A stretch of DNA of 64,000 bases, from assembly GCA_009602725.1 (NCBI GenBank), contig WELB01000002.1:2048775-2112774 (forward strand), read 5' to 3'. The stretch comes from Spirogloea muscicola. Its lineage: Eukaryota; Streptophyta; Zygnematophyceae; Spirogloeales; Spirogloeaceae. The notes under the pieces are model-generated. The model saw only the letters and a program-made list of their open reading frames with translations. It had not been told where the DNA came from and searched no databases. Below are positions 1 through 10,312 of the stretch, piece after piece (position 1 is the first letter of the stretch; each line of letters begins with the position of its first letter). The translations under genes were made by a program, and so were the position numbers.

Positions 1-1
1 C

Positions 2-1189
2 ACCACATCACCACCTCCACCCCCCACCACTGTCATAGCATCGCCGCCTCCCCCTCCCACTCCGCTTGCCGTGTCTCCTCTGCCACCCGTTCCACCAACC
101 TCCTCACCTCCGCTTGTTCCTCCTTATCTGCCCACAACGAGTCCCCCACCGATTGGCGGATTTCCTCCTCCAGTGCCGCCTGCTGCTCCTCCTCCGCCAC
201 CTCCGCCTCCTCCCCACCCCCCCCACCCTGTTGCTGTGGCCCAACCTCCGCCCCCCATCCTGCTGAGCCCACCACCTCCACCAGTGGTGGCGCCCCCATC
301 CCCTTCTCCCCCTCCACCAACCACATCACCATCTCCACCCCCCACCAGTACTCCTGTCATAGCATCGCCGCCTCCCCCTCCCACTCCGCTTACCGTGTCT
401 CCTTCGCCACCCGTTCCACCAACCTCTTCACCTCCACTTCTTCGTCCTCCTCCGCCCACGACAAGTACCACACCGATTGGCGGATTTCCTCCTCCATTGC
501 CGCCTGCTTCTCCTGCTCCGTCACCCCCGGAGGTCAGGACTCCAGTATCTCCTCCGCCACCTCCGGCGCCCAAGACTCCAGTTTCTCCTCCTCCACCTCC
601 GGCGCCCAGGCCTCCAACATCCCCACCACCTCCTCCCGCCAGTCCTCCTCCAAAGTCTGGTCCCCCAGTTGCATCGCCACCACCCCCCCCTTTTACCACC
701 CCTACCCTGCGGCGGCCGCCTCCACCCCCAATTGCCACACCGGCAAAGGCGTCACCTCCTCCACCACCACTCGTGCCAAGGCCTCCTCCTCCGCCGCTCA
801 CCACACCCCCACCAGCGCCCCCGCTGCCACCTCCCCCAGTTCCATCACCACCTCCTCCTCCCACGCCGCCACCTCCCCCTCCTCCACCTTTTGTTCCTCC
901 ACCTCCAGTCCGTAAGTCTCGACAAGCTTTCTGGCCTCATCTCACTACCTCTGTCTGCTGCCATCAGTCTCGCTCGTGCAAAAGGTTTGCTCCCTATCTG
1001 CATCAATTCATTGAGGACTTAGCATGCCTGTGGCTGATCATTGGCGTTTGTTACTGAGCAGGTGGTCATCACCCACCTGGGGTTGGGCACCACGCTGCTG
1101 GGGTGGGCAATCATCCCCCTGGTGTTGGAAAGCACCCGCCTGGCCAAGGCCACCATCCCCCAGGAGTAGGTCATCACAACTATGTTTGA
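2..1189 (+). CDS. Extensin-like hydroxyproline-rich glycoprotein, 3' part
   Basis: Reading is open from the window edge, so the 5' end lies outside. Two exons are supported: 2-911, ending at a strong GTAAGT donor, and 1062-1189 after a GAGCAG acceptor; the phases fit (1 base + 2 bases). Exon one encodes about 300 residues dominated by SPPPPP blocks with Thr, Val and Ala. Such Ser-(Pro)n stretches are hydroxylated and arabinosylated in plant and algal wall glycoproteins (extensins, pherophorins), so a secreted wall or matrix role is inferred. The last exon switches to a short basic tail of six imperfect heptads of the form GxHPPGV and ends HHNYV-stop. No signal peptide can be judged. The antisense Gly-rich frame over the same stretch is a mirror of the repeats. 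The family is well supported; the exact member is not. Confidence 0.82.
5..505 (+). repeat. Internal direct duplication in the Pro-rich exon
   Basis: About 180 bases near the window start recur about 315 bases later with small differences. Both copies contain the segments encoding VIASPPPPPTPL and, further on, PIGGFPPP. This points to segmental duplication inside the repeat region of the wall-protein gene. Confidence 0.75.
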
Positions 1190-2269
1190 GGCGCCGCTCC
1201 AGGTGGTCTCTGTCACTGCTGCTGGTGAGAAGGGCACGTGGGCCGCAGGAGGACAATGATTGTCGATCCTAGCTAGACACACTTGGGCCTGTGGCATCTG
1301 CATGGTGGGCAGTTAGGTTCCTTTCGAAATCTTGATCACGCAGCTCAGCTTGCGCACGAGCTGCGAGTTGCTGACACAAGGTCAGCTCACGCAATAAGAG
1401 TTTTGGTGCTTGTCATACAAGCAGCCTCAGTACATGTAATACACGTCTAGGACGCTGGCACTGGGCCTTCGATTATGCTGGCTTACAGGCAACTAGAATG
1501 TCAGGATGGCCAATGTTTGGCGGCCCAGCCTTTGTGAGATTAACGGGCTGGTGTGCTCTAAATGCATTGTTGCATCTTCACTATCGTCAGCTTGTCTAGC
1601 TATAAATGCCAGAACGAAAGACGCTGACATTCTTCCTGCTCTGGCTGCTCCTGACGATGCTCCTGTCTGTTGAGGTCAACCCTCTCAACTCCTCCTCTTC
1701 TCCACTCAGAGTCCTCCATTGAGCGTTTTGCCTTCTCGGGAGGACCAGCAGACCGCCTTTGTCTCCGTGGTACGTACACAGAGCAGCTCGCAGTGACACA
1801 CAGGGTTCTGTCTGGTAGCAAACAAAGTCCAGAGGAGCACAAAGCTCTACCTGGCCGCACGCAGAGGCCAGACTAGCATGGACTCCGCCTGGGTGCACAC
1901 TGAGGCCGGACTACCACAAGTGGCAACACTTAATTACAGCTGGGGGGGTTAAGAGTTGCCATACCAATATCAGGGGGCGGCAGTCATCGCACAGCTAGCA
2001 CGTAGATGCAAGGCGATTTGCTGCAGCAGATGAGTGCATACATCACCTTTGCATAGATCACCTTTGCATAGGAAGCTTCTCTCTCTCTCGGCTTGGGGCT
2101 ATGTTGTCACTCTTTCTGGGCTGGCCGTGCGCAGCCACTGCTTCCTGTCCAGAAATTCTATTTGAAAGATGAGCGCTGTCTTTGCTCTGGATGGGCACCT
2201 TGTACGCAGGAGCTGGGCTAGCTGAGCTGAGCACTGGATAGAGTTAGCTTATCCAAAGGGGGGGAGGGC
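1190..2269. other. 3' flank of wall-protein gene, no further gene seen
   Basis: No reading frame here shows a recognisable domain or coherent exon structure. A TGTAA motif at 1435-1439 could serve as the chlorophyte-type poly(A) signal of the upstream gene, about 245 bases after its stop. The rest looks like ordinary spacer. Confidence 0.5.
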
Positions 2270-3235
2270 TGTGGGGACAGAGGACCCGCTTCCAGGAACC
2301 CAGTCTCTCTGACCTGAGGCTGCTTAGTAGGGGTTACTAAGTGCTTCGTAACTGCATCGTTTCATTTTTGAGCTTGTGTGAAAAGCCAGCCTGGAAAGAC
2401 TGGACAAGGCCTGAAGGGGCCGAAAAGAGCTGAAAAGCACCTTTTCAAGAGAGTACCACGAAGGATGATCACACAGGAGGACTTGTGATTAGGAAGAAGA
2501 AGCTTTTCCCCGAACTCTTTCAAGAGGGGCGATGGTTTTGAGAGGCCAGCCCTCAAGGAATGGACAAGGTTTGATGGGATTGAAAGCGCAGCAAATGCAG
2601 CTACACCAGGGGCTACAACAACCGGGTGCTCAAAAAGCCCTTGGTCGGAGTTGGAATCGCAAGCTGCAGTAGCTAGCATCCGGGAAAGGGTTGCCACGCT
2701 GAAAGTCAGAGGCGGCAGCAACAATACGGCCTGCCAGCAAATGCATGGTGAAAGCCTGGAAACGCTAGAGCGAGATGGTGGGGCACATGCAGTACACCTG
2801 AGCGACCCACCCGGCAGCATTGCACTTGGCCGGGCTGCTTGCCCTGCTGCTTACGTCCTTCACCTTAGCCCCTACTGAAATTTCAAGTTTGTTTTTCTAA
2901 CACAATGTACCGGCCTGCTTTGGCCTCCCTCTCAATAATGGCACCGCGCGCCTTTTCCTTGTGTAGCCCGCCAGCCTGCGCTGCTTTTCTTACAAGCAGT
3001 GTGTTGGCTCAGCCTCCCTTCCATGTCCTTCCCTTTATATGCGCACTGAGCGGGACGCCTTCTTCCGTGGCTGTGCTTACTTTGCAGCGGTCCCAAGCTC
3101 TGGCTATTCACCAGCGTGCTGGGCGGGCTCTGAGTCACGCCACCAGTTTTTGGCCCCTTCGTAATAGGCCCCCTCGAACCTTGTCAATTCTTTTCGGGCT
3201 GGCCTATCACAGCCATTGGGAGAGCCATTTCGTCC
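2270..3235. repeat. Cluster of truncated LINE 3' ends
   Basis: Several short pieces of one repeat family lie here in both orientations: about 2270-2395 (+), 2535-2600 (-) and 3060-3235 (+). They share the ACCTGAGGCTGCTTAG segment or the GGGCTGGC...GCC hairpin core, and one carries the LQRSQAL peptide segment also found in the larger LINE copies nearby. They are most simply 5'-truncated insertions of the same non-LTR retrotransposon. No gene is seen. Confidence 0.6.
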
Positions 3236-5060
3236 GTGGCGGCACTCCGACTAGCCGTATCCCTTCCGCCGGGTCCGTCGACCGATCCCCGCACTCGCAC
3301 TGGAGTGCGCCCTGCAGACAGGGCGTGGGGAGACCCAGTAGGCGATGGGTGGCCGTGCGGAAGAGTTCGTCCGGCATCTGGAGTGCGTCGTAAAGCGGAA
3401 GCGCTGAGAGCCAGGCTGCCGCGCCAGGGGAAGATGACGAGCGCAGCCAGGCGTGCCCGCGCACCTCTGTTGGAGGGAGGAGCTGCAGCGTGGCCGTGAA
3501 GGCCGCTTTGTCGATGACCGCCATGTAACGCGCCTGCACCCACAAGTCAGGGGAGTGGGCCAGATAGGCAAAGGGCACCACGCACTCGGCTAGGGCTGGG
3601 TGCTCGGCGAGTAGCTCTTGTTGAGCAGAGCGGAGCGCCACCTGGAACGGCAGCGAGCCGGTCTCCACGTCCAGCAGCCTGCTGCAGCAGGGGCCGCCCG
3701 TCGAGCAGGAAGCGCTGAGCCACCGACTGTGCGACCTGGGCCCAGCTGCCGAGGTACGCTGGCCTGCAGGTGCGAGCGAGCGAGCGGCAGCCGAGGCCGC
3801 CCTGGGCGAGGGGTAGAGTGGCCTGGTGAACAGCCGCAGGCGTGTTGAGGAAGCCGGTGTGACGAATGAGGGGCCGCCACGCTCTCCGTGACGCCAGTGT
3901 TAAATGTGGCGTAGGCCTCCAGCACCTCGGGGCAGGGAGGGGTAGCCCGCGCAAGGTAGTGGGGCCGCTGCACAATGCTTCTGGTGAGCATAGCCAGGGC
4001 CAGCTGCATATCCTGCAGCTCGGGGAGGCGGGCCGCTGGTCGTAGGGTGCTCCTGGAGCCGGGCCCGCAGCTGCTCTTCCACGACAGACGGCGTGCCGAG
4101 GGGGACCCCTAGGTTGGTGAGGCCGCCCGGAGGAGTCTGGCACCCTGTGGGCAGAGGCAAGGGGGCAGGAAGGCCGCGAGGAGACCACGCGACGCACTTC
4201 TCGGCCCGAATGGTCAAGCCGAGGGCGGCCAGCTGCTGCTGGAGGGTGGCGGTGGCTGCCAGCACGTCCTTTGGGCTGCCGACCAGTGTTGTGTCGTCAG
4301 CGTAGGTCGGCAAGAGGACGCTGGGGTGCGCCGCCGCAGTAGCCTTGAGAGCGCGGCAGTGAGCCGATGCAATAAAGAACCCTGCCAAAGGATCCCCCTG
4401 GCGTGTGCCGTCCTCGATTGCAGCGTCTCCACCCCACCACACCCCGTCCATCACAGAAGGTCGCTGGGCTGGCCGCAGCCAAGGCGGAAGAAGGGAAGGA
4501 GGGAAGGGAAGGCTGCTCGTAGCTCCTCGGCGATGGTGTTGCACCTACGCTGTTGAAAGCGTTTTGCACGTCGACAGCCAGGACCATCCAGTCAGGGTGG
4601 AGATCAGGGCCGCGCGGACGCCGTGGACGACAGCCTCCCCGCCGCTTCGTAGCCCAGCGCCATACTGATGTGGGGCAAGGTCGGTCTGCGCCTGCCCGAG
4701 ATGTTGCTGCGACAGCGTGCAGGCAACCAGGCGGTACAGGACCTCTCCTGCTAAGCAGTCTCAGGTCAGAGAACTGGGAGCGGGTCCCCTGGCCAGAGCG
4801 AGAGGCAGCAGCGAGGGCTCGTCCGGCACGCAGGTGCAGCGCGCGGGCCATAGACCTCTGCAGCGAGACGGCCAAGCGCATGCGGTGCAAACCGCAGAGC
4901 TTCTCTTTTGCCACAGCCGTCGCCCCGCGCCGGGCGCTCGCACGCCTCCCCCGACGGGCCTCGGTGTCGCGCCCCACGTTCAGGCCAGTGAGGAAACGCT
5001 TCCCAGGCCAGTGGGGTGCTCTGCAGCTTCCTTCTCCAGCTGACCCACTTCCAGGAGCCT
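3236..5060 (-). mobile_element. Non-LTR (LINE-type) retrotransposon fragment with reverse transcriptase
   Basis: The minus strand carries the core of a LINE-type reverse transcriptase. Visible pieces in order are DWMVLAVDVQNAFNS (motif A region) at about 4580, GTRQGDPLAG at about 4400 and the catalytic YADDT at about 4290, then a thumb region. Further downstream is a C-terminal piece with a Cys-rich CECGDRSTD motif near 3270. The frame shifts several times along the element, so it is a decayed copy. A second C-terminal fragment (RMRLAVSLQRSM near 4880) sits upstream of the reverse transcriptase in the same orientation, so the locus is a composite of at least two insertions. No endonuclease domain is visible. 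Confidence 0.75.
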
Positions 5061-5335
5061 AGCTTCTCTGACCTGAGGCTGCTTAGCAGGGATTACTGAG
5101 TAATACGTAGCTGCGTTGTTTCCTGTTGTGCTTGTTTTTCTTAGCGCTTCCCCTGGCCCCCTTCTCGTACTTTGTTCCTTCTATTTTGGGCTGGCTTTTC
5201 CAGCCACCATCCTCAATGAAGAAGTGGCTCTTCCAATGGGGGCAAGGGCTGTGAGAAGCCAGCCCGAAAAGAATTGACAAGGTTCGAAAGGGCCAAACTA
5301 CGAGCTAAGCAGCGACTGCGGGGCCTGAAGAGGCT
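5041..5335. repeat. Two LINE 3' tails in opposite orientation
   Basis: A plus-oriented tail (about 5041-5200) holds the terminal coding bases, a short 3'UTR and the hairpin GGCTGG-CTTTT-CCAGCC. A minus-oriented tail with the matching AGCCAGCCCGAAAAG core follows at about 5225-5335. Together they form an imperfect inverted pair with about 25 bases between them. Confidence 0.6.
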
Positions 5336-5629
5336 ATGGCAGAACGGGGGAGGATGGACCACTCAGTAGTTACGAGTGAGGAGCCTCACATCCGACAGAC
5401 TAGCTGCCGGAAAACTATCCCCCTGACGAACGCCGGAGGCCGGAGCGAGAGCACGGCCAGCACGCAGATGGGCGAGCCCTTTCTTCTTTTCTTCCCCTCT
5501 CCAGCGGCTTGTCCGTCAGGCCATTGATCGGCGGCCAGGGCTGCCAGGTGCGATGCCCGGCTTCAACGCCGCCGGTTCGCTCGCCCAGGTATCCCGCATG
5601 CGCCTGGCGGTCTCGTTTCAGCGAGAGAA

Positions 5630-6240
5630 GGGCTCGCCCATTGAGGATAGGGGCTGGAAAAGCCAGCCCAAAAAAGAATGAACAAAGTACGAGGAGGGGG
5701 CCAGGGAAGCGCTAAGCAAATTAAGCACAACAAGAAACGAAGCAGCTACGTATTACTCAGTACCCCCTGCTAAGAAGCCTCAGCTCAGAGAAGCTAGGCT
5801 CCTGGAAGTGGGTCCCCTGGCTAGAGCCAGAGGCAGCAGCGAGGGCTCCGCCGGCACGTAGAGGGCCATAGACCTCTGCAGCGAGACGGCCAAGCGCATC
5901 CGGTACACCTGCGCTAGCGACCCGGCTGCAGGAAAGTACCCCAGCTCCCCATGGAAGCGGCGGACGATGGCGTGGCGGGCGAGCTGGTTGAGCAGCTCGA
6001 GCCACCGAGCGCCCAACGCCCCATGCGTGTCGATAGCGAGCGGGAAGAACTCGTCTTCCCGCGGATGATCAGCATACTTGAGCTCCTTAGCTCGAGCGGC
6101 GCAGGCGACCGCATACCCAGCCTTGATGGCACATTGGGCTGGGTGTGAGCGGTCGTATGCGTCTGTGCTCACCACGTCCAGGAGAAGACGTGGCCCGCCG
6201 GCTTGTGGGGTTCAACGCTCCCTTGCCCCCATTGGAGAAC
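5630..6240 (-). mobile_element. LINE C-terminal coding fragment with 3' tail
   Basis: On the minus strand the C-terminal coding end of the LINE (residues such as FHGELGYFP and RMRLAVSLQRSM, about 6175-5780) runs into its own 3'UTR and ends at the hairpin GGCTGG-CTTTT-CCAGCC near 5660. This copy shows how the many isolated tails in the window relate to the element: they are the last few hundred bases of it. The 5' part is absent. The stretch 5336-5629 between this and the previous tails holds no recognisable feature. Confidence 0.65.
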
Positions 6241-6299
6241 CACCTTCCTTTCTGCCACCACCTAGAGCTCGCCCAGCTTTTTGGGTCCAGGCGGAGTGC

Positions 6300-6460
6300 C
6301 TCTTTTCCTAGCTGCTTAGCTGCGTTTGTAGCTGCTTGGTTTTCCTGTTTTTCTGTGGTGCTTCCCCTGGCCCCTTCTCGTCCTTTGTTCATTCTTCTTT
6401 GGGCTGGCTTTTTCCAGCCCCTATCCTCAATGGGCGAGCCCTTCTTCTCTTATGGTTAAC
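6300..6460 (+). repeat. LINE 3' tail
   Basis: A plus-oriented copy of the same tail: CTTCCCCTGGCCCCTTCTCG, then the hairpin core GGGCTGGC-TTTTT-CCAGCCC and the ATGGGCGAGCCC end. It stops about 130 bases before the start codon of the BPI-like gene, so it may form part of that promoter. Confidence 0.6.
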
Positions 6461-6593
6461 GGTTCAACATGGGTTTGGTGCCGGTTGGACGTCAAGCTGC
6501 GGGGGGGGCGATCTTTCTTCTTGTGCTTGTTTTTCTTAGTTGAAGAGCGTGCTTGAGTATGCCCCCGCCCCTGGCCCGTGCCTACCCGCCGCC

Positions 6594-9500
6594 ATGGCCT
6601 CGCCGCCGCCGCCGCCGCCGCCGGCAGCGCGGCTCGCGGCAAGCCTGCTGCTCGTCCTCGCCGCGGCCGCGCACTGCGCTGCCGGCCTTACCGGACTGCC
6701 CGAGCTCGGCAGGCAGGCGCACCCGCCTCGAAGCCCCGCCGCCCTGTTGCATCGCAGCAGCTCGTGGCGGCTCGCAGCCGCCGGCATTAGCCAGGAACGC
6801 ACACCGCTCGGGAACGGCCTTCTCTGGCGCGAACTTACCGCAGGCTTCCCTCACGTCCCTCTGTGCTGGCGCGCAGGCCGCGGTTGCCCGTCGAGACCTT
6901 GTCACTGGCGCAGAGAGATTGGTCGGGCGGTCCCAGCGCGAGCAGTTGGCGGCACGGAGCGGCCGTTGCTTCTGCGCACAGGCCAGGCCTGCAAAACGAG
7001 CCTGGCGGTGCAGTCGAGAAGGGGCAGCCTGGGATGCTGGCCACGCTTTCGGAGCGCGGCCTCACGTATGTCAAGGACGTCCTGATCGAGCAGGTGCTCG
7101 AGGAGCTCACACCCCTCCACGGTGAGACCTTCAGTCCCGTCTGTCTGGTCATCTCATCGCCGCTTCGGTGACTGGTGGAAGGTCACTGTGCGGGCTGATA
7201 CGTGCTGATGACGAGAACGTGCAGCGCTGGTGTTGAATTGAGATGCAGCCCTCTTGTGTTGCATGCAGTTCCCGACATCAGGGTGCGAGTGAGTTTCAAA
7301 GTTGGCCACGTAGACCTCCGGCTCTCTAGGATCACGGTTCTGGGGGCGCTGGTTCCGAACGCCGAGATCGACCTCGGTGACTCTGGTGTGACCATCTTTG
7401 CCTCTGGAGTGGTCGCCAACATCACCTTGGACTGGCAAGTCGTGGCCTCCGGCGGCATAGTTCCCATTTCCGTGAAGGACCACGGGTATGCGAACGTCAG
7501 GGTGAGGAAGAATATGCTGTGAGCATTGCCTCCTCACGGAGGCCGATCCAGCATGCGTGTTGCCTCAAGCCTGTACCTAGTCTCTGGCTCTACTTCTCTG
7601 CATTTGCTGGTCACTAACTCCCGAGACGAATTTGGCAGGCACAAGGGGTGCAAGCTGGCGTGACTGCGGGGCTGGAGACTGTAAATGGAGCTTTGAATCT
7701 GACAGTAATGCAGCATGGCTGTTACATTGACGACCTGCAAATTCACATGCACGGAGGGGCTTCAGTAATATATAATTGGTACAAACTACCATACTTACCA
7801 GCCACGTAGTCATTCCCTTGCCAAGCTCTATAGCTCATGCGCGACTCTTGAACCCTTCAAGACTGCATTCATCCACCCCGCTAAATTTTTACCTGCTTTT
7901 GTCATTTGTAAGTCATTGCCGTCATACAGAAGCCATCAGTGTGCAAGTTTTTGTTCTCTTCTATTCAGAGAGACAGTAAGCAGGTACCTTTGTGTGATTC
8001 ACTTGCGATGGTTGCTTTACACAGCTTTTGGTGTTGGTCAAATTCTGCAAATGCGCTTGCAGGCTAGCGCAGGGGTTCCATAATCACCTGCGAGCTGCTG
8101 TGGAGACTGCAATTAACAAGGCCGTGCTTCGTGCCACCAAGAAGTTGGACATGTACCTGCATGTATATTCTTTCACCAGCCCAGTCTATCTATCCTACAT
8201 AGTTGTCAGTAGATGCAGAACAGCAAGCACAGAACATGTTTCCTGCACCTTTATGTCTGCCCCTTATCCTGGCTTCCTAAGGGTCAACTGACAGCAGTCC
8301 TGAGTGACAAATATGCATTTCCTGAACAGGACCTTCCAAGAAAGGTGCCAGTTGATGACACATTGGCAATTGATGTTACTCTCGTAGAAGATCCAACTGT
8401 GAAGAGCAAGTACATGTCGTTTGCACTTCGTGGAGAATTTCTGGGGCTTTCTTCTCCTAGCAAGTTTCCTTTCCATCCTCCATCTCTTCCTGAAGGTGCT
8501 TTCTGTGGAGCCTCAGAGAGGATGCTGACTATCACGTTGAGCGGAGCTGTACTAAATTCTGCTGCTGCAGCCTACTATGAGGTATGTCTTTGCTGATTGC
8601 AATGCGCTGCTGCAGTACCAGGAGTATGTAGTCCAGGGCAAGACGAGATAGCCCGTGTTATATCGTTCTGATGCTATTTATTGCCCAACAGCCTGCTTGC
8701 ATGCACAAAACACTGACAGTAGCATGCAAGTTCAGTGCTGCTGACTGTACGTTCACTCATCCATGGACAGGAGGGTTCCTTGGACTTCCTGGTGACTGAT
8801 CTACCAGATGGATCGCCCTTCAAGATGAATACCGGGAGCTGGAAGTATGTGCTACCTAGATTGTACCTGAAGTACCCTAATCGTCCAATGGCTTTCCGGC
8901 TTGTCGCCACATCTGCACCTGCTGTCAACCTCACAGAAGACGGTGCTCGAGCAAGCGCAGCAGTTGACATGTACATCAGTGTCTACCCCAATGACACCGA
9001 GGATGATAGCGTCACAGTTGCTTGCGTCAACCTGGTCAGTACCACTGCTGGCATGCGCTCCATGTATCTCATGTATCTCCTACTTCTCTCTTGCACAAGT
9101 GCCATACTTGTCAGGAGGCTCATGGCAAACAAGTATGATGACACAGCTTGCGCTGCTCTGTTGCACTGAGCAGGCTGTTACTGTTGAAGGCTTGATGGGT
9201 ATCTCAGGAAACAATTTGACTGGTGAGGCTCACATGGATGACCTTACACTCAGTTTGGAGTGGAGTGATATTGGTTACTTTCCCATGAGGACAGTCCAGG
9301 TACTTCATCTTCTTGCATCTTGGTTCGTCTTTATATTTTATCAAAACAGAGTTTGTGTCAATCGTGCAGACATTCTAGTTCGTGAAGCATGATGCAGAGC
9401 AGAGTATGTCCAACTTTGGCCGAGCTGAGGCGTATGACGGTCATACCTACATGATGCGGCTGTTTGTAAGGAGTAAGCAATTGTGAAGTCACTGAAATAT

Positions 9501-9855
9501 CGCGACTTACTGAGCAACTCTGCAGGCGGCAGTGAGGACGGTGGTCAACATCATCATCATTCCAATGCTGAATCGCAGTCTGCAGACTGGCTTTCCCCTA
9601 CCGGTGCTACCTGGTGTTGCTATGCGGAAAGCTAAGGTGACCTATGCACAGGACTACCTCTTGGTCTGCACTAATGTGGAGTACACAGGTGGAGCTCCTC
9701 GGGGGAATGCTGCTAGCAGCATGCCCCATACTACTCTTGTGAATCATGAACCTGAAGTTGCACAATACTTGCAAGTGCCTCCACTACTGGCATTTGTGCC
9801 AGAGCCAAGTGGATCTCACTTGTCAGGTGGGAAGTCATATGCAGTGAAGTTTTAA
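6594..9855 (+). CDS. BPI/LBP-family lipid-binding protein
   Basis: Ten exons are supported: 6594-about 6710, 6982-7121, 7269-7501, 7639-7778, 8063-8162, 8330-8581, 8771-9034, 9174-9299, 9379-9465 and 9526-9855. All junctions from exon 2 on are GT-AG and in phase. The first donor is uncertain: a GC donor near 6711 or a GT near 6746 both give the right phase. The start ATG sits in GCCGCCATGG and opens a classic signal peptide (Ala/Leu-rich core LAASLLLVLAAAA). The mature protein follows the plant BPI/LBP pattern: RGLTYVKDVLIEQ, VPDIRVRVSFKVGHVDLRLS, a GCYIDDLQIHMHGGAS segment, LPRKVPVDDTLAIDVT, and the C-terminal barrel ending TGFPLPVLPGV. Animal members bind lipopolysaccharide; Arabidopsis LBR proteins bind LPS as well. 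At about 595 aa it is longer than plant relatives, through a C-terminal extension. A secreted lipid or LPS-binding role is inferred. Confidence 0.9.
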
Positions 9856-10312
9856 TGCGCTTGAGGTGATAGAGTATGTATGACATGTGTATCAAGATTG
9901 ACCATTTTTCCCGTAGAATTTTGTACTGCTAACTGTGACACTCCATGTACAGGCCAAGTAGCAGTGGCTTTGCACGTAAGGTGCCCTGTTACTGTATCTT
10001 CCACATATGTACAATACAAAATTCGAATTGAGTGACAGAGGTGTATCCTGTACACTTAATCTGAAAGAATGGCAGAAAATTGTTGAAACAGAGTCAGAGT
10101 GGCAGGCATATCCTGCTGTTTTTCAAATACAACATGCAGCTGTGCATTTCTTGCAACCCAAGCCTGCAGGACATCATTCCAGGTGTTTGGTTGTGACGTG
10201 TACTTACAATGTTTTGGAAGGAGCACAGCCTCCTAGGTAGGCTGTGAGAGGACATCTTCAATAAGGTCTCGGTACGGCTTGTAATACCTGTTCACACAGA
10301 CATTATGGAGAA
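9856..10312. other. Convergent intergenic region
   Basis: This separates the BPI-like gene from the convergent minus-strand gene. A TGTAA at 10280-10284 lies downstream of the BPI stop, and its reverse complement TTACA near 10205 lies downstream of the opposite gene. The 77-codon plus frame at 10007-10240 has no family features and is not called. Confidence 0.45.

Noticed and set aside
124-864. Long Gly-rich minus-strand frame of 246 codons
   Set aside because: It is the mirror of the Pro-rich exon; Pro codons read in reverse give Gly. The plus frame has splice sites and a phased second exon.
4553-5062. Plus-strand frame of 169 codons
   Set aside because: It is antisense to the LINE reverse transcriptase region, which has family motifs on the minus strand.
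10007-10240. 77-codon plus frame between the BPI-like and LamG-like genes
   Set aside because: No domain, no splice partner and it lies in the presumed 3'UTR.
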